Shown in pieces: positions 7,946 through 17,356 of a stretch of DNA of 64,000 nt (its first letter is position 1; each line of letters opens with the position of its first letter). The translations under genes were made by a program, and so were the position numbers. The notes under the pieces were generated by a model that was not told the DNA's origin, searched no databases, and was given only the letters and a program-made list of their open reading frames with translations. Origin of the DNA: Pseudomonas asuensis (GTDB lineage Bacteria; Pseudomonadota; Gammaproteobacteria; Pseudomonadales; Pseudomonadaceae); assembly GCF_014646755.1 (NCBI RefSeq), contig NZ_BMNW01000001.1:390039-454038 (forward strand). Reading direction: 5' to 3'.

Positions 7946-9544
7946 ATGCGTACGTCCTTCGCCCTCTCCTTACTTACTGCAAGTCTGCTTGCAGCCACGC
8001 CACTCGCCCAAGCGGCGAGTAATCTGGTGTATTGCTCCGAAGCCAGCCCGGCTGGTTTCGACCCCGCCCAATACACGTCTGGGACCGAATTCGATGCGTC
8101 TGCCGAGACGGTATTCAATCGACTGGTTCAATTTGAGCGTGGCGGTACCACTCTGATCCCTGGATTGGCTGAGAGCTGGGAGGTTTCTCCAGACGGAAAG
8201 GTTTATACCTTCCATCTGCGCAAAGGCGTGAAATTTCACACGACTGACTATTTCAAGCCGACACGTGAGTTCAATGCCGACGATGTCGTATTCACGTTTC
8301 AGCGTATGCTCGATAAAGAGCACCCGTTCCGTAAGGCCTACCCTAGTGAATTCCCCTATTTCAGCGACATGGGCCTGGACAAGAACATCGCTAGTATCGA
8401 AAAGCGAGACGATTACACCGTTGTCTTTATGCTGAATCAGACCGATGCCGCCTTTGCCTCGGACCTGGCAATGAGTTTTGCCTCTATCCAGTCAGCTGAA
8501 TATGCCAATCAACTGCTAAAGCAGGGCAAGACGGCCGACATCAACCAGTACCCGATTGGTACCGGACCTTTTGTATTTAGTCGTTACCAGAAAGATGCTG
8601 TCATTCGTTACAAGGGTAACAAAGACTACTGGAAGCCTGAGGACGTCAAGCTCGATAACCTGATCTTTGCCATTACGCCAGATGCCGCGACCCGCCTTCA
8701 AAAGCTCAAGGCGGGTGAGTGTCAGGTCAGCGGTTATCCACGCCCGGCAGACATTGCTGACGTCAGGAAAGACGCTGCGCTGAAAGTGCTTCAACAACCT
8801 GGTTTCAACCTGGGCTATTTCGCTTATAACGTGCAGCATCCGCCACTGGACAAACTGGAAGTTCGTCAGGCGCTGGACATGGCAATCAACAAAAAAGCCA
8901 TTATCGAAGCCGTCTACCAGGGCAATGGAAAGCTCGCCACCAACCCCATGCCGCCAGCGCAGTGGTCCTATGACGACACGATCAAGGATGCACCCTACGA
9001 TCCGGAAAAAGCCAAGGCGCTACTTAAACAAGCGGGCATCAAGGAAGGCACTCAGCTCAACCTGTGGGCAATGCCGGTCGTCCGCGCCTCCAACCCTAAT
9101 GCGCGCCTGTCTGCACAGATGGTGCAGGCGGACTGGGCCAAGGTCGGCATCAAGGCCAATATTGTTAGCTACGAATGGGGTGAGTACATCAAGCGTGCCC
9201 GCCAAGGTGAGCATGATGTGATGATCTATGGCTGGACCGGCGATAATGGTGATCCAGACAACTGGCTGGGCGTGCTCTATAGCTGCGATGCGATCAACGG
9301 CAGCAACTATTCCAAATGGTGCAGCCCGGCCTATGACAAGCTCATCAAACAGGCCAAGATCAGTAATGATCGTGAAGAACGTACTCGTTTGTACAAGCAG
9401 GCGCAGCATGTTTTGAAAGACGCCGTACCGATCACGCCGATCGCCCATTCGATCGTTTATCAGCCGATGCGCAAAGAAGTTCAGGACTTCAAGATCAGCC
9501 CGTTCGGGCTTAGCGCGTTCTATGGCGTCAGCCTTGCTCAATGA
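7946..9544 (+). CDS. dppA: Dipeptide ABC transporter substrate-binding protein (second of four)
   Basis: About 532 residues from the ATG at 7946; the TTG at 7925 would add seven residues in front of a complete signal peptide (MRTSFALSLLTASLLAATPLAQA) and is less likely. It is the closest relative of the preceding protein, sharing ASPAGFDPAQY, FHTTDYFKPTREFNADDV, GTGPFVFSRYQKDAVIRYK and GDNGDPDNWLGVLYSCDAI. The two probably arose by tandem duplication. Differences cluster in the middle of the protein, for instance CQVSGYPRPADIADV against CQITVYPRPADLEGL, where peptide side-chain pockets lie in this family, so a different peptide range is plausible. Same strand and cluster as the transporter genes. 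Confidence 0.92.
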   Translation: MRTSFALSLLTASLLAATPLAQAASNLVYCSEASPAGFDPAQYTSGTEFDASAETVFNRLVQFERGGTTLIPGLAESWEVSPDGKVYTFHLRKGVKFHTTDYFKPTREFNADDVVFTFQRMLDKEHPFRKAYPSEFPYFSDMGLDKNIASIEKRDDYTVVFMLNQTDAAFASDLAMSFASIQSAEYANQLLKQGKTADINQYPIGTGPFVFSRYQKDAVIRYKGNKDYWKPEDVKLDNLIFAITPDAATRLQKLKAGECQVSGYPRPADIADVRKDAALKVLQQPGFNLGYFAYNVQHPPLDKLEVRQALDMAINKKAIIEAVYQGNGKLATNPMPPAQWSYDDTIKDAPYDPEKAKALLKQAGIKEGTQLNLWAMPVVRASNPNARLSAQMVQADWAKVGIKANIVSYEWGEYIKRARQGEHDVMIYGWTGDNGDPDNWLGVLYSCDAINGSNYSKWCSPAYDKLIKQAKISNDREERTRLYKQAQHVLKDAVPITPIAHSIVYQPMRKEVQDFKISPFGLSAFYGVSLAQ

Positions 9545-9574
9545 TGAGCAGGCTGTTCTGTATTGCCGCCGGTG

Positions 9575-9593
9575 GCGTGCTCGATCAGCACGC
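9575..9593 (+). promoter_or_regulatory. Hairpin between second and third dppA genes
   Basis: GCGTGCT (9575-9581) and AGCACGC (9587-9593) form a 7-bp stem with a five-base loop, no T-run after it. The 209-base gap 9545-9753 holds no gene that I can support; AGGGAG near 9737 precedes the next start at 9754. Confidence 0.4.
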
Positions 9594-9753
9594 AAGCAGC
9601 CGGCTAGCCTGGTCTCCCCTGGCGCAACGCTCCACCCGAGCGATGCCCGCGAGACCTGGCAGGGATACTTTCCGCCGATACCCATCGACGGGATTCCACG
9701 CGGCAGCGGTCGCAACCCGACTGTTACCGCCTCACCAGGGAGCCTAACGAAAG

Positions 9754-11346
9754 ATGAAAGCTGCATTCGGGCTGAATACCTGCCTGTTGGCTGTTGCATT
9801 GACAACGGCTGTACAGGCGCAAGCCAAAACGTTAGTGGCATGTACCGAGGCAAGTCCGGAGACGTTTGACCCGGCGGTCCATTCCTCGCGCTATACAGCC
9901 GATGCGGCAGACGAGCCTCTTTACAACCGGTTGGTGGAATTCAAACCCGGTACGACGGAGCTTCAGCCGTCGCTTGCCGAGCGATGGGAGATCAGCCCAG
10001 ACGGGCTCCAGTACACATTCTATCTGCGCAAGGGCGTGAAATTTCATAGCACCAGCTCTTTCAAGCCCACCCGCGAGCTGACGGCTGATGATGTGATCTG
10101 GAGTTTTGAACGCCAGATCGATCCCAAGCACCCCTGGCATGAGCTGGCCAGCAAGGGCTTCCCCTTCTCCGACTCGATGGAGATGCGCAACATCATCGAC
10201 CATATTGAAAAGGTCGACGACCATACGGTGCGTTTTGTGCTTCAGCATGAAGAGTCCCCCTTCCTGGCTGATCTGGCCATGGGATTCACGTCGATTCTCT
10301 CTGCCGAATACGCAGACCAGCTGCTCAAGAGCGGGAAAACCGATGACCTGGGATTCAAGCCCGTCGGTACAGGGCCTTTCATTTTCGAGCGCTACAGCCG
10401 TGACTCACAGGTGCGCTACAAGGCCAACCCTGACTATTGGAAGGGTGCGCCAGCCATCGATCTGGTACAAGCCATCACACTGGACTCCAGCGTGCGTCTG
10501 CAACGCCTGAAACGAGGCGAATGCCAGATTTCACTGACACCCAAACCGTCAGACGTTCCGGCGCTAAAAAAAGACCCCAACCTGAAGGTGCTTAGCGTCG
10601 AGGAGCTTACCATAGGCTTCAATGCGCTGAACGTAACGCACAAGCCACTCAATGACTTACGTGTACGCCAGGCCATTGCCATGGCGACCGATCAGGAGGG
10701 TACTATCAAGGCCCTTTATGGCGAAGGCGCTGCCAAGGCAGTCTGGGGACCCTACCCTCCTGCCATGTTGGGCTATAACTCTGCTATCAAACTCTGGCCT
10801 TATGATCTGGAAAAGGCCAAGCAGCTGCTGACCGAAGCGGGCTACCCCAACGGCCTAGAACTGACCTACATGAGTTCTACTGGCTCTGGCCCTTCGGGAA
10901 ACACCCTTCGGGTCGCTCAGCTATTTCAGGGGGACATGGCCAAGATTGGTATCAAGGTCAATATTCGCCAATATGAATGGGGCGAATTCGTACGCCGTGG
11001 CAAGCAGGGTGAGCACGATATCCTCAGTATGAGCTGGGTCAGCGATAATGCTGATCCAGATAACTTCCTGTCGCCCAACCTCACCTGCTCTGCGGCCAAA
11101 AACGGCGAGAACCGTGCACGCTGGTGCAATGCTGAATTCGATTCGCTGGTAGAACAGGCTCGCCGCACCAGCGATTTGGACAAGCGCGCTGAGCTCTACC
11201 GCAAGGCCCAGGAGATCTTTCACAACGAAATTCCCTGGATTCCCACCTCACAACCCGTGAGGAACGTTGTGACACGCAGCAACGTCAGCGGCTTTGTCAT
11301 GAGCCCTCTGGGTAAAAACGATTTTTCAACTGTGCGCCTGGATTAA
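9754..11346 (+). CDS. dppA: Dipeptide ABC transporter substrate-binding protein (third of four)
   Basis: A 530-residue SBP_bac_5 lipid-free periplasmic protein with signal MKAAFGLNTCLLAVALTTAV ending near VQAQA. It keeps ASPETFDPA, GTGPFIFERYSRDSQVRYK, VRQAIAMATDQEG and SDNADPDNFLSP. The last of these replaces the GDNGDPDNWLG of the first two, so the ligand end of the pocket differs (Asp/Ala for Gly, Phe for Trp). It groups with the fourth paralogue rather than with the first two. The domain order and length are normal for DppA. AGGGAG lies upstream, at a slightly long distance. Expected to share the dppBCDF permease. Confidence 0.91.
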   Translation: MKAAFGLNTCLLAVALTTAVQAQAKTLVACTEASPETFDPAVHSSRYTADAADEPLYNRLVEFKPGTTELQPSLAERWEISPDGLQYTFYLRKGVKFHSTSSFKPTRELTADDVIWSFERQIDPKHPWHELASKGFPFSDSMEMRNIIDHIEKVDDHTVRFVLQHEESPFLADLAMGFTSILSAEYADQLLKSGKTDDLGFKPVGTGPFIFERYSRDSQVRYKANPDYWKGAPAIDLVQAITLDSSVRLQRLKRGECQISLTPKPSDVPALKKDPNLKVLSVEELTIGFNALNVTHKPLNDLRVRQAIAMATDQEGTIKALYGEGAAKAVWGPYPPAMLGYNSAIKLWPYDLEKAKQLLTEAGYPNGLELTYMSSTGSGPSGNTLRVAQLFQGDMAKIGIKVNIRQYEWGEFVRRGKQGEHDILSMSWVSDNADPDNFLSPNLTCSAAKNGENRARWCNAEFDSLVEQARRTSDLDKRAELYRKAQEIFHNEIPWIPTSQPVRNVVTRSNVSGFVMSPLGKNDFSTVRLD

Positions 11347-11372
11347 GCGCTTTTCCCAAAAGAAGACGAGCC

Positions 11373-11387
11373 CGATCAGGCTGATCG
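11373..11387. promoter_or_regulatory. Palindrome between third and fourth dppA genes
   Basis: CGATCAG and CTGATCG flank a single base, embedded in the longer loose pairing GAGC...GCTC. It lies in the 88-base gap before the fourth binding-protein gene. It could be a small RNA hairpin or a protein site; weak evidence. Confidence 0.35.
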
Positions 11388-11434
11388 AGGCTTGCTCTAT
11401 GCCGTAGACCGGTTACAGACCTAGGAGCATCCCT

Positions 11435-13027
11435 ATGCATGCATTAACACGAATCGCGCTTGCCGTGAGTCTGCTTGGCGCCGCCGCCATGACTCAAGCC
11501 AAACCTCTGGTGGTATGTACAGAAGCCAGCCCCGAGGGCTTCGACATTGCCCAGTACACTGCAGCTACTACAGCCGATGCCTCGTCAGAGACACTGTTTG
11601 ATCGGCTGGTAGACTTCAAGCCTGGCACTACTGACATCGAGCCTGGCCTGGCGGAGCGTTGGGAGGTCAGCGAAGACGGCATGACGTACACCTTCCACCT
11701 GCGCAAAGGGGTGAAATTTCAGACGACCGATTACTTCAAGCCTACACGCGAGTTCAATGCTGACGACGTGATGTGGAGCTTTATGCGGCAATACGATGCC
11801 AAGCATGTATGGCATGACAAGGCACAGCATGGCTTTCCCTATTTCGAAGCCATGGGGCTGCAAAACCTGATCAAATCGATCGACAAGGTCGACGACCATA
11901 CAGTCCGTTTTGTACTCAATCGACCAGAGGCGCCTTTCCTGCGTGACATGGCGATGGGCTTTGCCTCTATTTACTCAGCTGAATATGCAGCCCAACTGGA
12001 AAAAGCCGGCCAGTTCGAACAGCTCAACTTCAAGCCGGTTGGCACCGGCCCGTTCATCTTCTCGCGCTACACCAAGGATGCCCAGGTACGCTTCAAGGCC
12101 AACCCTGAGTACTTTGGAGGCAAGCCGCCCGCTGATGGCCTAGTCCTTGCCATCACCCTCGACAGCAATGTACGCCTGCAGCGGGTTAGAGCTGGTGAAT
12201 GCCAGGTCGCCCTATATCCCAAACCGGACGATATTCCAGCCATCCGCAAGGACCCGAACCTTAAGCTTGCTGAAGGCGAAGCACTGCTAATCGCCTATGT
12301 TGCCATGAATACCGAGCACAAACCGCTGAACGACGTTCGTATCCGGCAAGCGCTCAACCTGGCCTTCGACAAAAACGCCTATATCAAAACCCTGTTTGGT
12401 GAGGGCAACGCTGTACCTGCCGTCAATCCTTACCCCTCTACCCTACTAGGGTATAACCGTGATATTCAGGACTGGCCCTACGATCCTGAAAAGGCACGGG
12501 CGCTCCTGAAAGAGGCTGGCATGGAGAAAGGCCTCAAGCTGACTGTGTTTACGCGCTCAGGTGGTGGCCCTACCAACCCGAACCCTGCGCTGGGTGCCCA
12601 GATGCTCCAGGCTGACCTTGCAAAAGTCGGCGTGCAATTGGAGATCCGTAATCTGGAGTGGGGCGAGCTGATTCGCCGCGCCAAGCAGGGTGAGCACGAC
12701 CTGCTCTTTTTTGGCTGGGCGGGTGACAACGGTGATCCGGATAACTTCCTGACACCCAACCTGTCATGCGATGCTGCAAAGTCTGGCGAAAATAGCGCAC
12801 GCTGGTGCAACAAGGACTTTAACGCCTTGTTGGATAAGGCACGTGCTAGTCAGGATGAAAGCGAGCGAGCTGAGCTCTACAAGCAGGCTCAGGTGATTTT
12901 CCATAACGATGCACCCTGGATTCCATTAGCCTACCCCAAGCTGTTCAATGTCATGCGCAGCAATGTCGAAGGCTTCCACCTGAGTCCACTGACCAATAAC
13001 AACTTCGCAACAACGCACGCAAAATAA
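11435..13027 (+). CDS. dppA: Dipeptide ABC transporter substrate-binding protein (fourth of four)
   Basis: A 530-residue SBP_bac_5 protein with a clear signal peptide (MHALTRIALAVSLLGAAAMTQA) and an AGGAG ribosome site. Landmarks are EASPEGFDIAQYT, FNADDVMWSFMRQ, PVGTGPFIFSRYTKDAQVR, IRQALNLAFDKNAY and GDNGDPDNFLTPNLSCDA. The pocket loop is intermediate: GDNGDPDN as in the first two, then FLTP as in the third. It stands immediately before dppB, separated by 60 bases holding a stable hairpin. This is the position of the usual single dppA gene in most dpp operons, so it is the best candidate for the general dipeptide receptor. Confidence 0.91.
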   Translation: MHALTRIALAVSLLGAAAMTQAKPLVVCTEASPEGFDIAQYTAATTADASSETLFDRLVDFKPGTTDIEPGLAERWEVSEDGMTYTFHLRKGVKFQTTDYFKPTREFNADDVMWSFMRQYDAKHVWHDKAQHGFPYFEAMGLQNLIKSIDKVDDHTVRFVLNRPEAPFLRDMAMGFASIYSAEYAAQLEKAGQFEQLNFKPVGTGPFIFSRYTKDAQVRFKANPEYFGGKPPADGLVLAITLDSNVRLQRVRAGECQVALYPKPDDIPAIRKDPNLKLAEGEALLIAYVAMNTEHKPLNDVRIRQALNLAFDKNAYIKTLFGEGNAVPAVNPYPSTLLGYNRDIQDWPYDPEKARALLKEAGMEKGLKLTVFTRSGGGPTNPNPALGAQMLQADLAKVGVQLEIRNLEWGELIRRAKQGEHDLLFFGWAGDNGDPDNFLTPNLSCDAAKSGENSARWCNKDFNALLDKARASQDESERAELYKQAQVIFHNDAPWIPLAYPKLFNVMRSNVEGFHLSPLTNNNFATTHAK

Positions 13028-13040
13028 GAAGACGGAAGCA

Positions 13041-13064
13041 GGCAAGGGATATCCTTCCCTTGCC
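13041..13064 (+). promoter_or_regulatory. Intercistronic hairpin between the last dppA gene and dppB
   Basis: GGCAAGGG (13041-13048) and CCCTTGCC (13057-13064) form an 8-bp stem with an eight-base loop, just before the AGGAG of dppB. Binding-protein genes often end in such hairpins, which protect their message and lower expression of the permease genes behind them. Confidence 0.55.
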
Positions 13065-13087
13065 TCCGATGAGGAGTATTCAACCCC

Positions 13088-14098
13088 ATGTTCAGTTTTA
13101 TTGCCCGCCGCCTGGGCTTGCTGATACCGACGTTTTTCGGTGTCACGCTACTGACTTTTTCCCTGATTCGCATGATTCCTGGCGATCCGGTAGAGGTCAT
13201 GATGGGTGAGCGCCGTGTCGACCCACAAATGCACGCCGAAGCGCTGCATCGCCTTGGGCTCGATAAGCCGCTTTACCAGCAATATTTCGACTATCTCAGC
13301 AACCTTGCCCACGGCAACCTGGGAGAGTCTCTGATTACCCGTGACAACGTCTGGCACGAGTTCACCACTCTGTTCCCGGCCACCCTGGAACTGGCCCTCT
13401 GCGCCATGATCTTTGCCACTGTACTGGGCCTTCTCGCCGGTGTAATTGCAGCGCTTCGCCGCGGTTCGCTGTTTGACCATGGCGTAATGGGCATATCCCT
13501 GACGGGCTTTTCCATGCCGATCTTCTGGTGGGGCCTGATCCTCATCATGTTCTTTTCGGTACAGCTCGGCTGGACCCCTGTATCGGGTCGGATCGACCTG
13601 CTTTATGACATTGAGCCTAAAACGGGCTTCATGCTGATCGACAGCCTGTTGTCTGATGAAGAAGGCGCATTCATGGATGCTCTGCATCACCTGATCCTGC
13701 CCTCTATTGTGCTAGGTACGATTCCGCTGGCGGTGATCGCCCGGATGACACGCTCAGCCATGCTGGAAGTGCTGCGTGAAGACTATGTGCGTACTGCTAA
13801 GGCTAAAGGCCTGTCACCGGCCCGTGTCGTCTTCATCCATGCTCTGCGTAACGCGCTGATTCCGGTTTTGACCGTGTTAGGTCTGCAAGTCGGCAGCCTG
13901 CTTGCCGGTGCCGTACTGACCGAAACGATCTTCTCCTGGCCTGGCGTAGGCAAATGGCTGATCGATGCCATTTCCCGGCGCGACTATCCCGTCGTGCAGA
14001 ACGGCATCCTGTTGATCGCCACCCTTGTCATTGTGGTGAATTTTGTCGTGGACATCCTCTACGGCTTCGCCAATCCCCGCATCCGCCATCAGCGCTAA
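13088..14098 (+). CDS. dppB: Dipeptide ABC transporter permease DppB
   Basis: A 336-residue inner-membrane permease. It starts FSFIARRLGLLIPTFFGVTL, has the conserved MIPGDPVEVMMGE segment after the first helix, about six transmembrane helices, and the EAA loop that docks on the ATPases (REDYVRTAKAKGLSPARVV) followed by HALRNALIPVLTVLGLQ. These are standard for BPD_transp_1 proteins of the DppB/OppB type. It pairs with DppC to form the channel used by the four upstream binding proteins. AGGAG precedes the start; dppC begins ten bases after its stop. Confidence 0.95.
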   Translation: MFSFIARRLGLLIPTFFGVTLLTFSLIRMIPGDPVEVMMGERRVDPQMHAEALHRLGLDKPLYQQYFDYLSNLAHGNLGESLITRDNVWHEFTTLFPATLELALCAMIFATVLGLLAGVIAALRRGSLFDHGVMGISLTGFSMPIFWWGLILIMFFSVQLGWTPVSGRIDLLYDIEPKTGFMLIDSLLSDEEGAFMDALHHLILPSIVLGTIPLAVIARMTRSAMLEVLREDYVRTAKAKGLSPARVVFIHALRNALIPVLTVLGLQVGSLLAGAVLTETIFSWPGVGKWLIDAISRRDYPVVQNGILLIATLVIVVNFVVDILYGFANPRIRHQR

Positions 14099-14107
14099 GG
14101 AGGCCTC

Positions 14108-15025
14108 ATGGAACGTACTTTGCCACAAGGCGCTCAGGTCGAAGACCAGGTCATCTTGTATCCGTCTCCCTACAAGGAGTTCTGGAAAGCGTTTTCTCAT
14201 AACAAGGGTGCCGTGGGCGGCTTGCTATTCATGACCATTATCGTGGTCTGTGCCCTGTTCGCGCCTTGGGTTGCGCCACATGATCCCAGCGAGCAGTTTC
14301 GCGATTTCCTGCTGACGCCACCTTCCTGGCTGGAGGGCGGCACAACGCAGTTCCTGCTGGGGACCGACGAGCTGGGCCGTGACCTGCTGTCCCGCTTGAT
14401 TCATGGCGCGCGCCTGTCGCTGATGATCGGTCTGGCCTCGGTGATCTGCTCGCTGATTCCCGGCATTCTGCTGGGCTTGATTGCAGGCTTTTCACCTACG
14501 CGGGCCGGCCCTTTTATCATGCGCCTGATGGATATCATGCTGGCCCTGCCATCGCTGCTGCTGGCTGTAGCCATCGTAGCGATTCTTGGCCCAGGCCTGT
14601 CCAATACTGTCATCGCGATTGCCATTGTTTCACTGCCGTCCTATGTACGACTAACCCGCGCAGCCGTCATGGGTGAAGTGAATCGGGACTACGTGACCGC
14701 TGCTCGATTGGCAGGCGCCGGCCCCCTGCGCCTGATGTTCGTGACCGTTCTGCCCAACTGCATGGCGCCCCTGATCGTTCAAGCCACCTTGAGCTTCTCC
14801 TCGGCCATCCTGGACGCGGCGGCCCTGGGCTTCCTTGGACTCGGCGTACAGCCGCCAACCCCTGAATGGGGCACCATGCTGGCGTCGGCCCGTGACTATA
14901 TCGAGCGAGCCTGGTGGGTAGTTACCCTGCCCGGCCTGACCATTCTGCTGAGCGTACTGGCTATCAACCTGATGGGTGATGGTCTGCGTGACGCTCTCGA
15001 TCCGCGCTTGAAGGTGCAGTCATGA
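14108..15025 (+). CDS. dppC: Dipeptide ABC transporter permease DppC
   Basis: A 305-residue permease with the OppC_N segment ([20 protein letters not shown]) at the start, the APHDPSEQF and [14 protein letters not shown] signature of DppC/OppC proteins, and the EAA loop [17 protein letters not shown]. About six transmembrane helices are visible. It forms the heterodimeric channel with DppB. A strong AAGGAGG ribosome site lies immediately after the dppB stop. The 82 bases between its stop and dppD show no structure. Confidence 0.95.
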   Translation: MERTLPQGAQVEDQVILYPSPYKEFWKAFSHNKGAVGGLLFMTIIVVCALFAPWVAPHDPSEQFRDFLLTPPSWLEGGTTQFLLGTDELGRDLLSRLIHGARLSLMIGLASVICSLIPGILLGLIAGFSPTRAGPFIMRLMDIMLALPSLLLAVAIVAILGPGLSNTVIAIAIVSLPSYVRLTRAAVMGEVNRDYVTAARLAGAGPLRLMFVTVLPNCMAPLIVQATLSFSSAILDAAALGFLGLGVQPPTPEWGTMLASARDYIERAWWVVTLPGLTILLSVLAINLMGDGLRDALDPRLKVQS

Positions 15026-15107
15026 TCCGCTTGCCAACTGTTGTCCGTTTGTTTCGAGCGAGCCGCACACTGCCCCTCGACGCCTATTTATTGATCAAGG
15101 AGCAGCC

Positions 15108-16151
15108 ATGAGCCTCCTGGAAATCCAGAATCTGAATGTCCGCTTCGGCGGTAAAGATGCCATCCCGGTCGTGGAAGGCCTTGACCTGACAATTGACCAG
15201 GGCGAAGTCCTGGCCATTGTCGGCGAGTCCGGCTCCGGCAAGTCCGTGACCATGATGTCCGTAATGGGCTTAATCGAGGCCCCTGGTGAGGTTACGGCTA
15301 ATCGCCTGAACTTTGCTGGTCAGGACCTGCTAAAGCTCAAAGGTCGTGCCCGGCGCCAGCTGATCGGCAAGGACTTGTCGATGGTCTTTCAAGACCCGAT
15401 GACCGCCCTGAACCCTAGTTACACCGTGGGCTACCAGATTGAGGAAGTGATTCACCAGCACCTTGGCCTGAGAGGCCGCGAAGCCCGGCAACGAGCACTC
15501 CAGTTGCTTGAACGGGTGGAAATCCCAGGTGCCGCCAGCCGCCTTTCTGCCTATCCCCATCAGCTCTCTGGCGGCATGAGCCAGCGTGTAGCCATTGCCA
15601 TGGCCATTGCGGCAGAACCCAAGCTGCTGATTGCCGATGAACCAACGACGGCGCTGGACGTTACTATCCAGGCGCAGATCATGGATCTTTTGCTCAACCT
15701 TCAGCGTGACGAAGGCATGGCATTGATCCTGATTACCCACGACCTTGCAGTCGTAGCTGAAACAGCCCAACGGGTCTGCGTGATGTATGCCGGGCAAGCA
15801 GTGGAAACCGGCGTCGTGCCGGATATCTTCCAGGCGCCCAAGCACCCTTATACGGAAGCGTTACTGGCCGCTATTCCCGAGCATAGCCTCGGAGAGCGAC
15901 TCTCCACGCTGCCGGGCATCGTGCCTGGCCGGTACGACCGCCCCAAGGGCTGCCTGCTTTCACCACGCTGCCCTTACGCGCAGCCACGCTGCCTGGAGCG
16001 CCCCGCCCTTGAGCCCTATACCCATAATGGTATCAGCGGCTCGGTCCGCTGCTTCTTCCCTCGCAACCTGAACCCTGAGCAGTGGCCGGAAGTGTTGCCG
16101 GAGTCCCAGCGTCCTAGTCATCTACCTGGAGAAGCCCATGGCCGCGCCTGA
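15108..16151 (+). CDS. dppD: Dipeptide ABC transporter ATPase DppD
   Basis: A 347-residue cytoplasmic ATPase with Walker [10 protein letters not shown]-loop [11 protein letters not shown], signature [16 protein letters not shown], Walker [13 protein letters not shown] and switch His in [11 protein letters not shown]. The C-terminal OppF-type extension carries the four-cysteine motif ([20 protein letters not shown], later VRCFF) that binds an iron-sulfur cluster in related DppD proteins. It works as a heterodimer with DppF. AAGGAG precedes the ATG, and the end overlaps dppF by 14 bases. Confidence 0.95.
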   Translation: MSLLEIQNLNVRFGGKDAIPVVEGLDLTIDQGEVLAIVGESGSGKSVTMMSVMGLIEAPGEVTANRLNFAGQDLLKLKGRARRQLIGKDLSMVFQDPMTALNPSYTVGYQIEEVIHQHLGLRGREARQRALQLLERVEIPGAASRLSAYPHQLSGGMSQRVAIAMAIAAEPKLLIADEPTTALDVTIQAQIMDLLLNLQRDEGMALILITHDLAVVAETAQRVCVMYAGQAVETGVVPDIFQAPKHPYTEALLAAIPEHSLGERLSTLPGIVPGRYDRPKGCLLSPRCPYAQPRCLERPALEPYTHNGISGSVRCFFPRNLNPEQWPEVLPESQRPSHLPGEAHGRA

Positions 16152-17145
16152 TTTGAATACCAACGCCGCCAAACCTGCGGACAGCGTACTCACCGCCCGT
16201 GCGCTGACACGTCACTACCATGTATCACGCGGCATGTTTAAGGGCCAGGCGACTGTACGCGCCTTGAATGGTGTTTCGTTCGATCTTGTGCCTGGCAAAA
16301 CACTGGCTGTCGTAGGCGAATCCGGCTGTGGCAAGTCCACACTGGCACGAGCCCTGACACTGATTGAAGAACCGTCTTCCGGCTCGCTCAGCATTGGTGG
16401 CCATGAGGTCAGTGGCGCCAGTGCAGCGGTACGCAAACAATTGCGCCGTGACGTGCAGATGGTGTTCCAGAACCCTTATGCCTCACTCAACCCACGGCAA
16501 AAGATTGGTGACCAACTGGCAGAACCGCTGGTTATCAATACCAATCTGTCCCGCAGTGAGCGTCGCGACAGGGTTCAGGCCATGATGCAACAGGTAGGCC
16601 TGCGTCCAGAGCACTACCAGCGCTATCCGCACATGTTCTCTGGTGGCCAACGCCAGCGGATTGCCGTGGCCCGTGCGATGATGCTCAATCCCAAGGTACT
16701 GGTAGCGGACGAGCCAACGTCAGCCTTGGACGTTTCCATCCAGGCACAGGTACTCAACCTGTTCATGGACCTGCAGCAGGAATTTCAGACGGCATACGTC
16801 TTCATCTCCCACAACCTGTCGGTGGTGCGTCATATCGCCGATGATGTAATGGTGATGTATCTAGGCTGTACCGCAGAAAAAGGCCCGCGTGACGCGCTGT
16901 TTGAAAAGCCTCTGCATCCCTATACGCAGATGCTGCTCTCGGCAACACCGAGCCTTCAACCCGATACCAGCAAGCCACGCATCAAGGTTCAGGGCGAGCT
17001 GCCTAACCCGCTGGATCCGCCACCTGGCTGTGTGTTCCATCGCCGCTGCCCGTATGCAACCGAGCGCTGCAAGACGGAGGTTCCCGTCCTCCGTGACGTA
17101 GACAACCGTCAGGTTGCCTGCCACTACGCTGAAAACTTTCTTTGA
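16138..17145 (+). CDS. dppF: Dipeptide ABC transporter ATPase DppF
   Basis: A 335-residue ATPase, partner of DppD. It has the [10 protein letters not shown] insertion typical of DppF/OppF, Walker [11 protein letters not shown]-loop [13 protein letters not shown], signature [15 protein letters not shown], Walker [13 protein letters not shown] and switch His [11 protein letters not shown]. The C-terminal cysteine-rich segment ([15 protein letters not shown]) is present. The first codons lie inside the dppD reading frame, so translation is coupled. An intrinsic terminator stands 10 bases after the stop and closes the cluster. Confidence 0.95.
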   Translation: MAAPDLNTNAAKPADSVLTARALTRHYHVSRGMFKGQATVRALNGVSFDLVPGKTLAVVGESGCGKSTLARALTLIEEPSSGSLSIGGHEVSGASAAVRKQLRRDVQMVFQNPYASLNPRQKIGDQLAEPLVINTNLSRSERRDRVQAMMQQVGLRPEHYQRYPHMFSGGQRQRIAVARAMMLNPKVLVADEPTSALDVSIQAQVLNLFMDLQQEFQTAYVFISHNLSVVRHIADDVMVMYLGCTAEKGPRDALFEKPLHPYTQMLLSATPSLQPDTSKPRIKVQGELPNPLDPPPGCVFHRRCPYATERCKTEVPVLRDVDNRQVACHYAENFL

Positions 17146-17155
17146 TCCAGGACAG

Positions 17156-17181
17156 CGCCAGACTTTTCAGTCTGGCGTTTA
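17156..17181 (+). terminator. Intrinsic terminator of the dpp cluster
   Basis: CGCCAGAC (17156-17163), loop TTTTCA, GTCTGGCG (17170-17177), then TTTACT. Eight perfect base pairs directly after dppF. Confidence 0.8.
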
Positions 17182-17299
17182 CTAACTCCCATCGCTAATG
17201 GCCACCCTGTTGTCGGATGGCCGCCGTTTGTCTTGGTCTTACTGAACTGCTAATCAATAAAAACAATCAAGTCAATTAGCCCTTGGTTGAACTAAACGA

Positions 17300-17327
17300 T
17301 TGAGCCGTCTCACTTTGGCGTTAAGAT
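17300..17327 (+). promoter_or_regulatory. Candidate promoter for the DASS transporter gene
   Basis: TTGAGC (17300-17305) and TAAGAT (17322-17327) with a 16-base spacer, 30 bases before the start codon. Four of six matches in each hexamer, so moderate support only. Confidence 0.4.
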
Positions 17328-17356
17328 CGCAAACTCTTTAAAGCATGGGAGTTAAA

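Noticed and set aside
17191-17240. Second terminator (TGGCC repeats) after dppF
   Set aside because: Only five base pairs and no T-run; the hairpin at 17156-17181 explains termination better.
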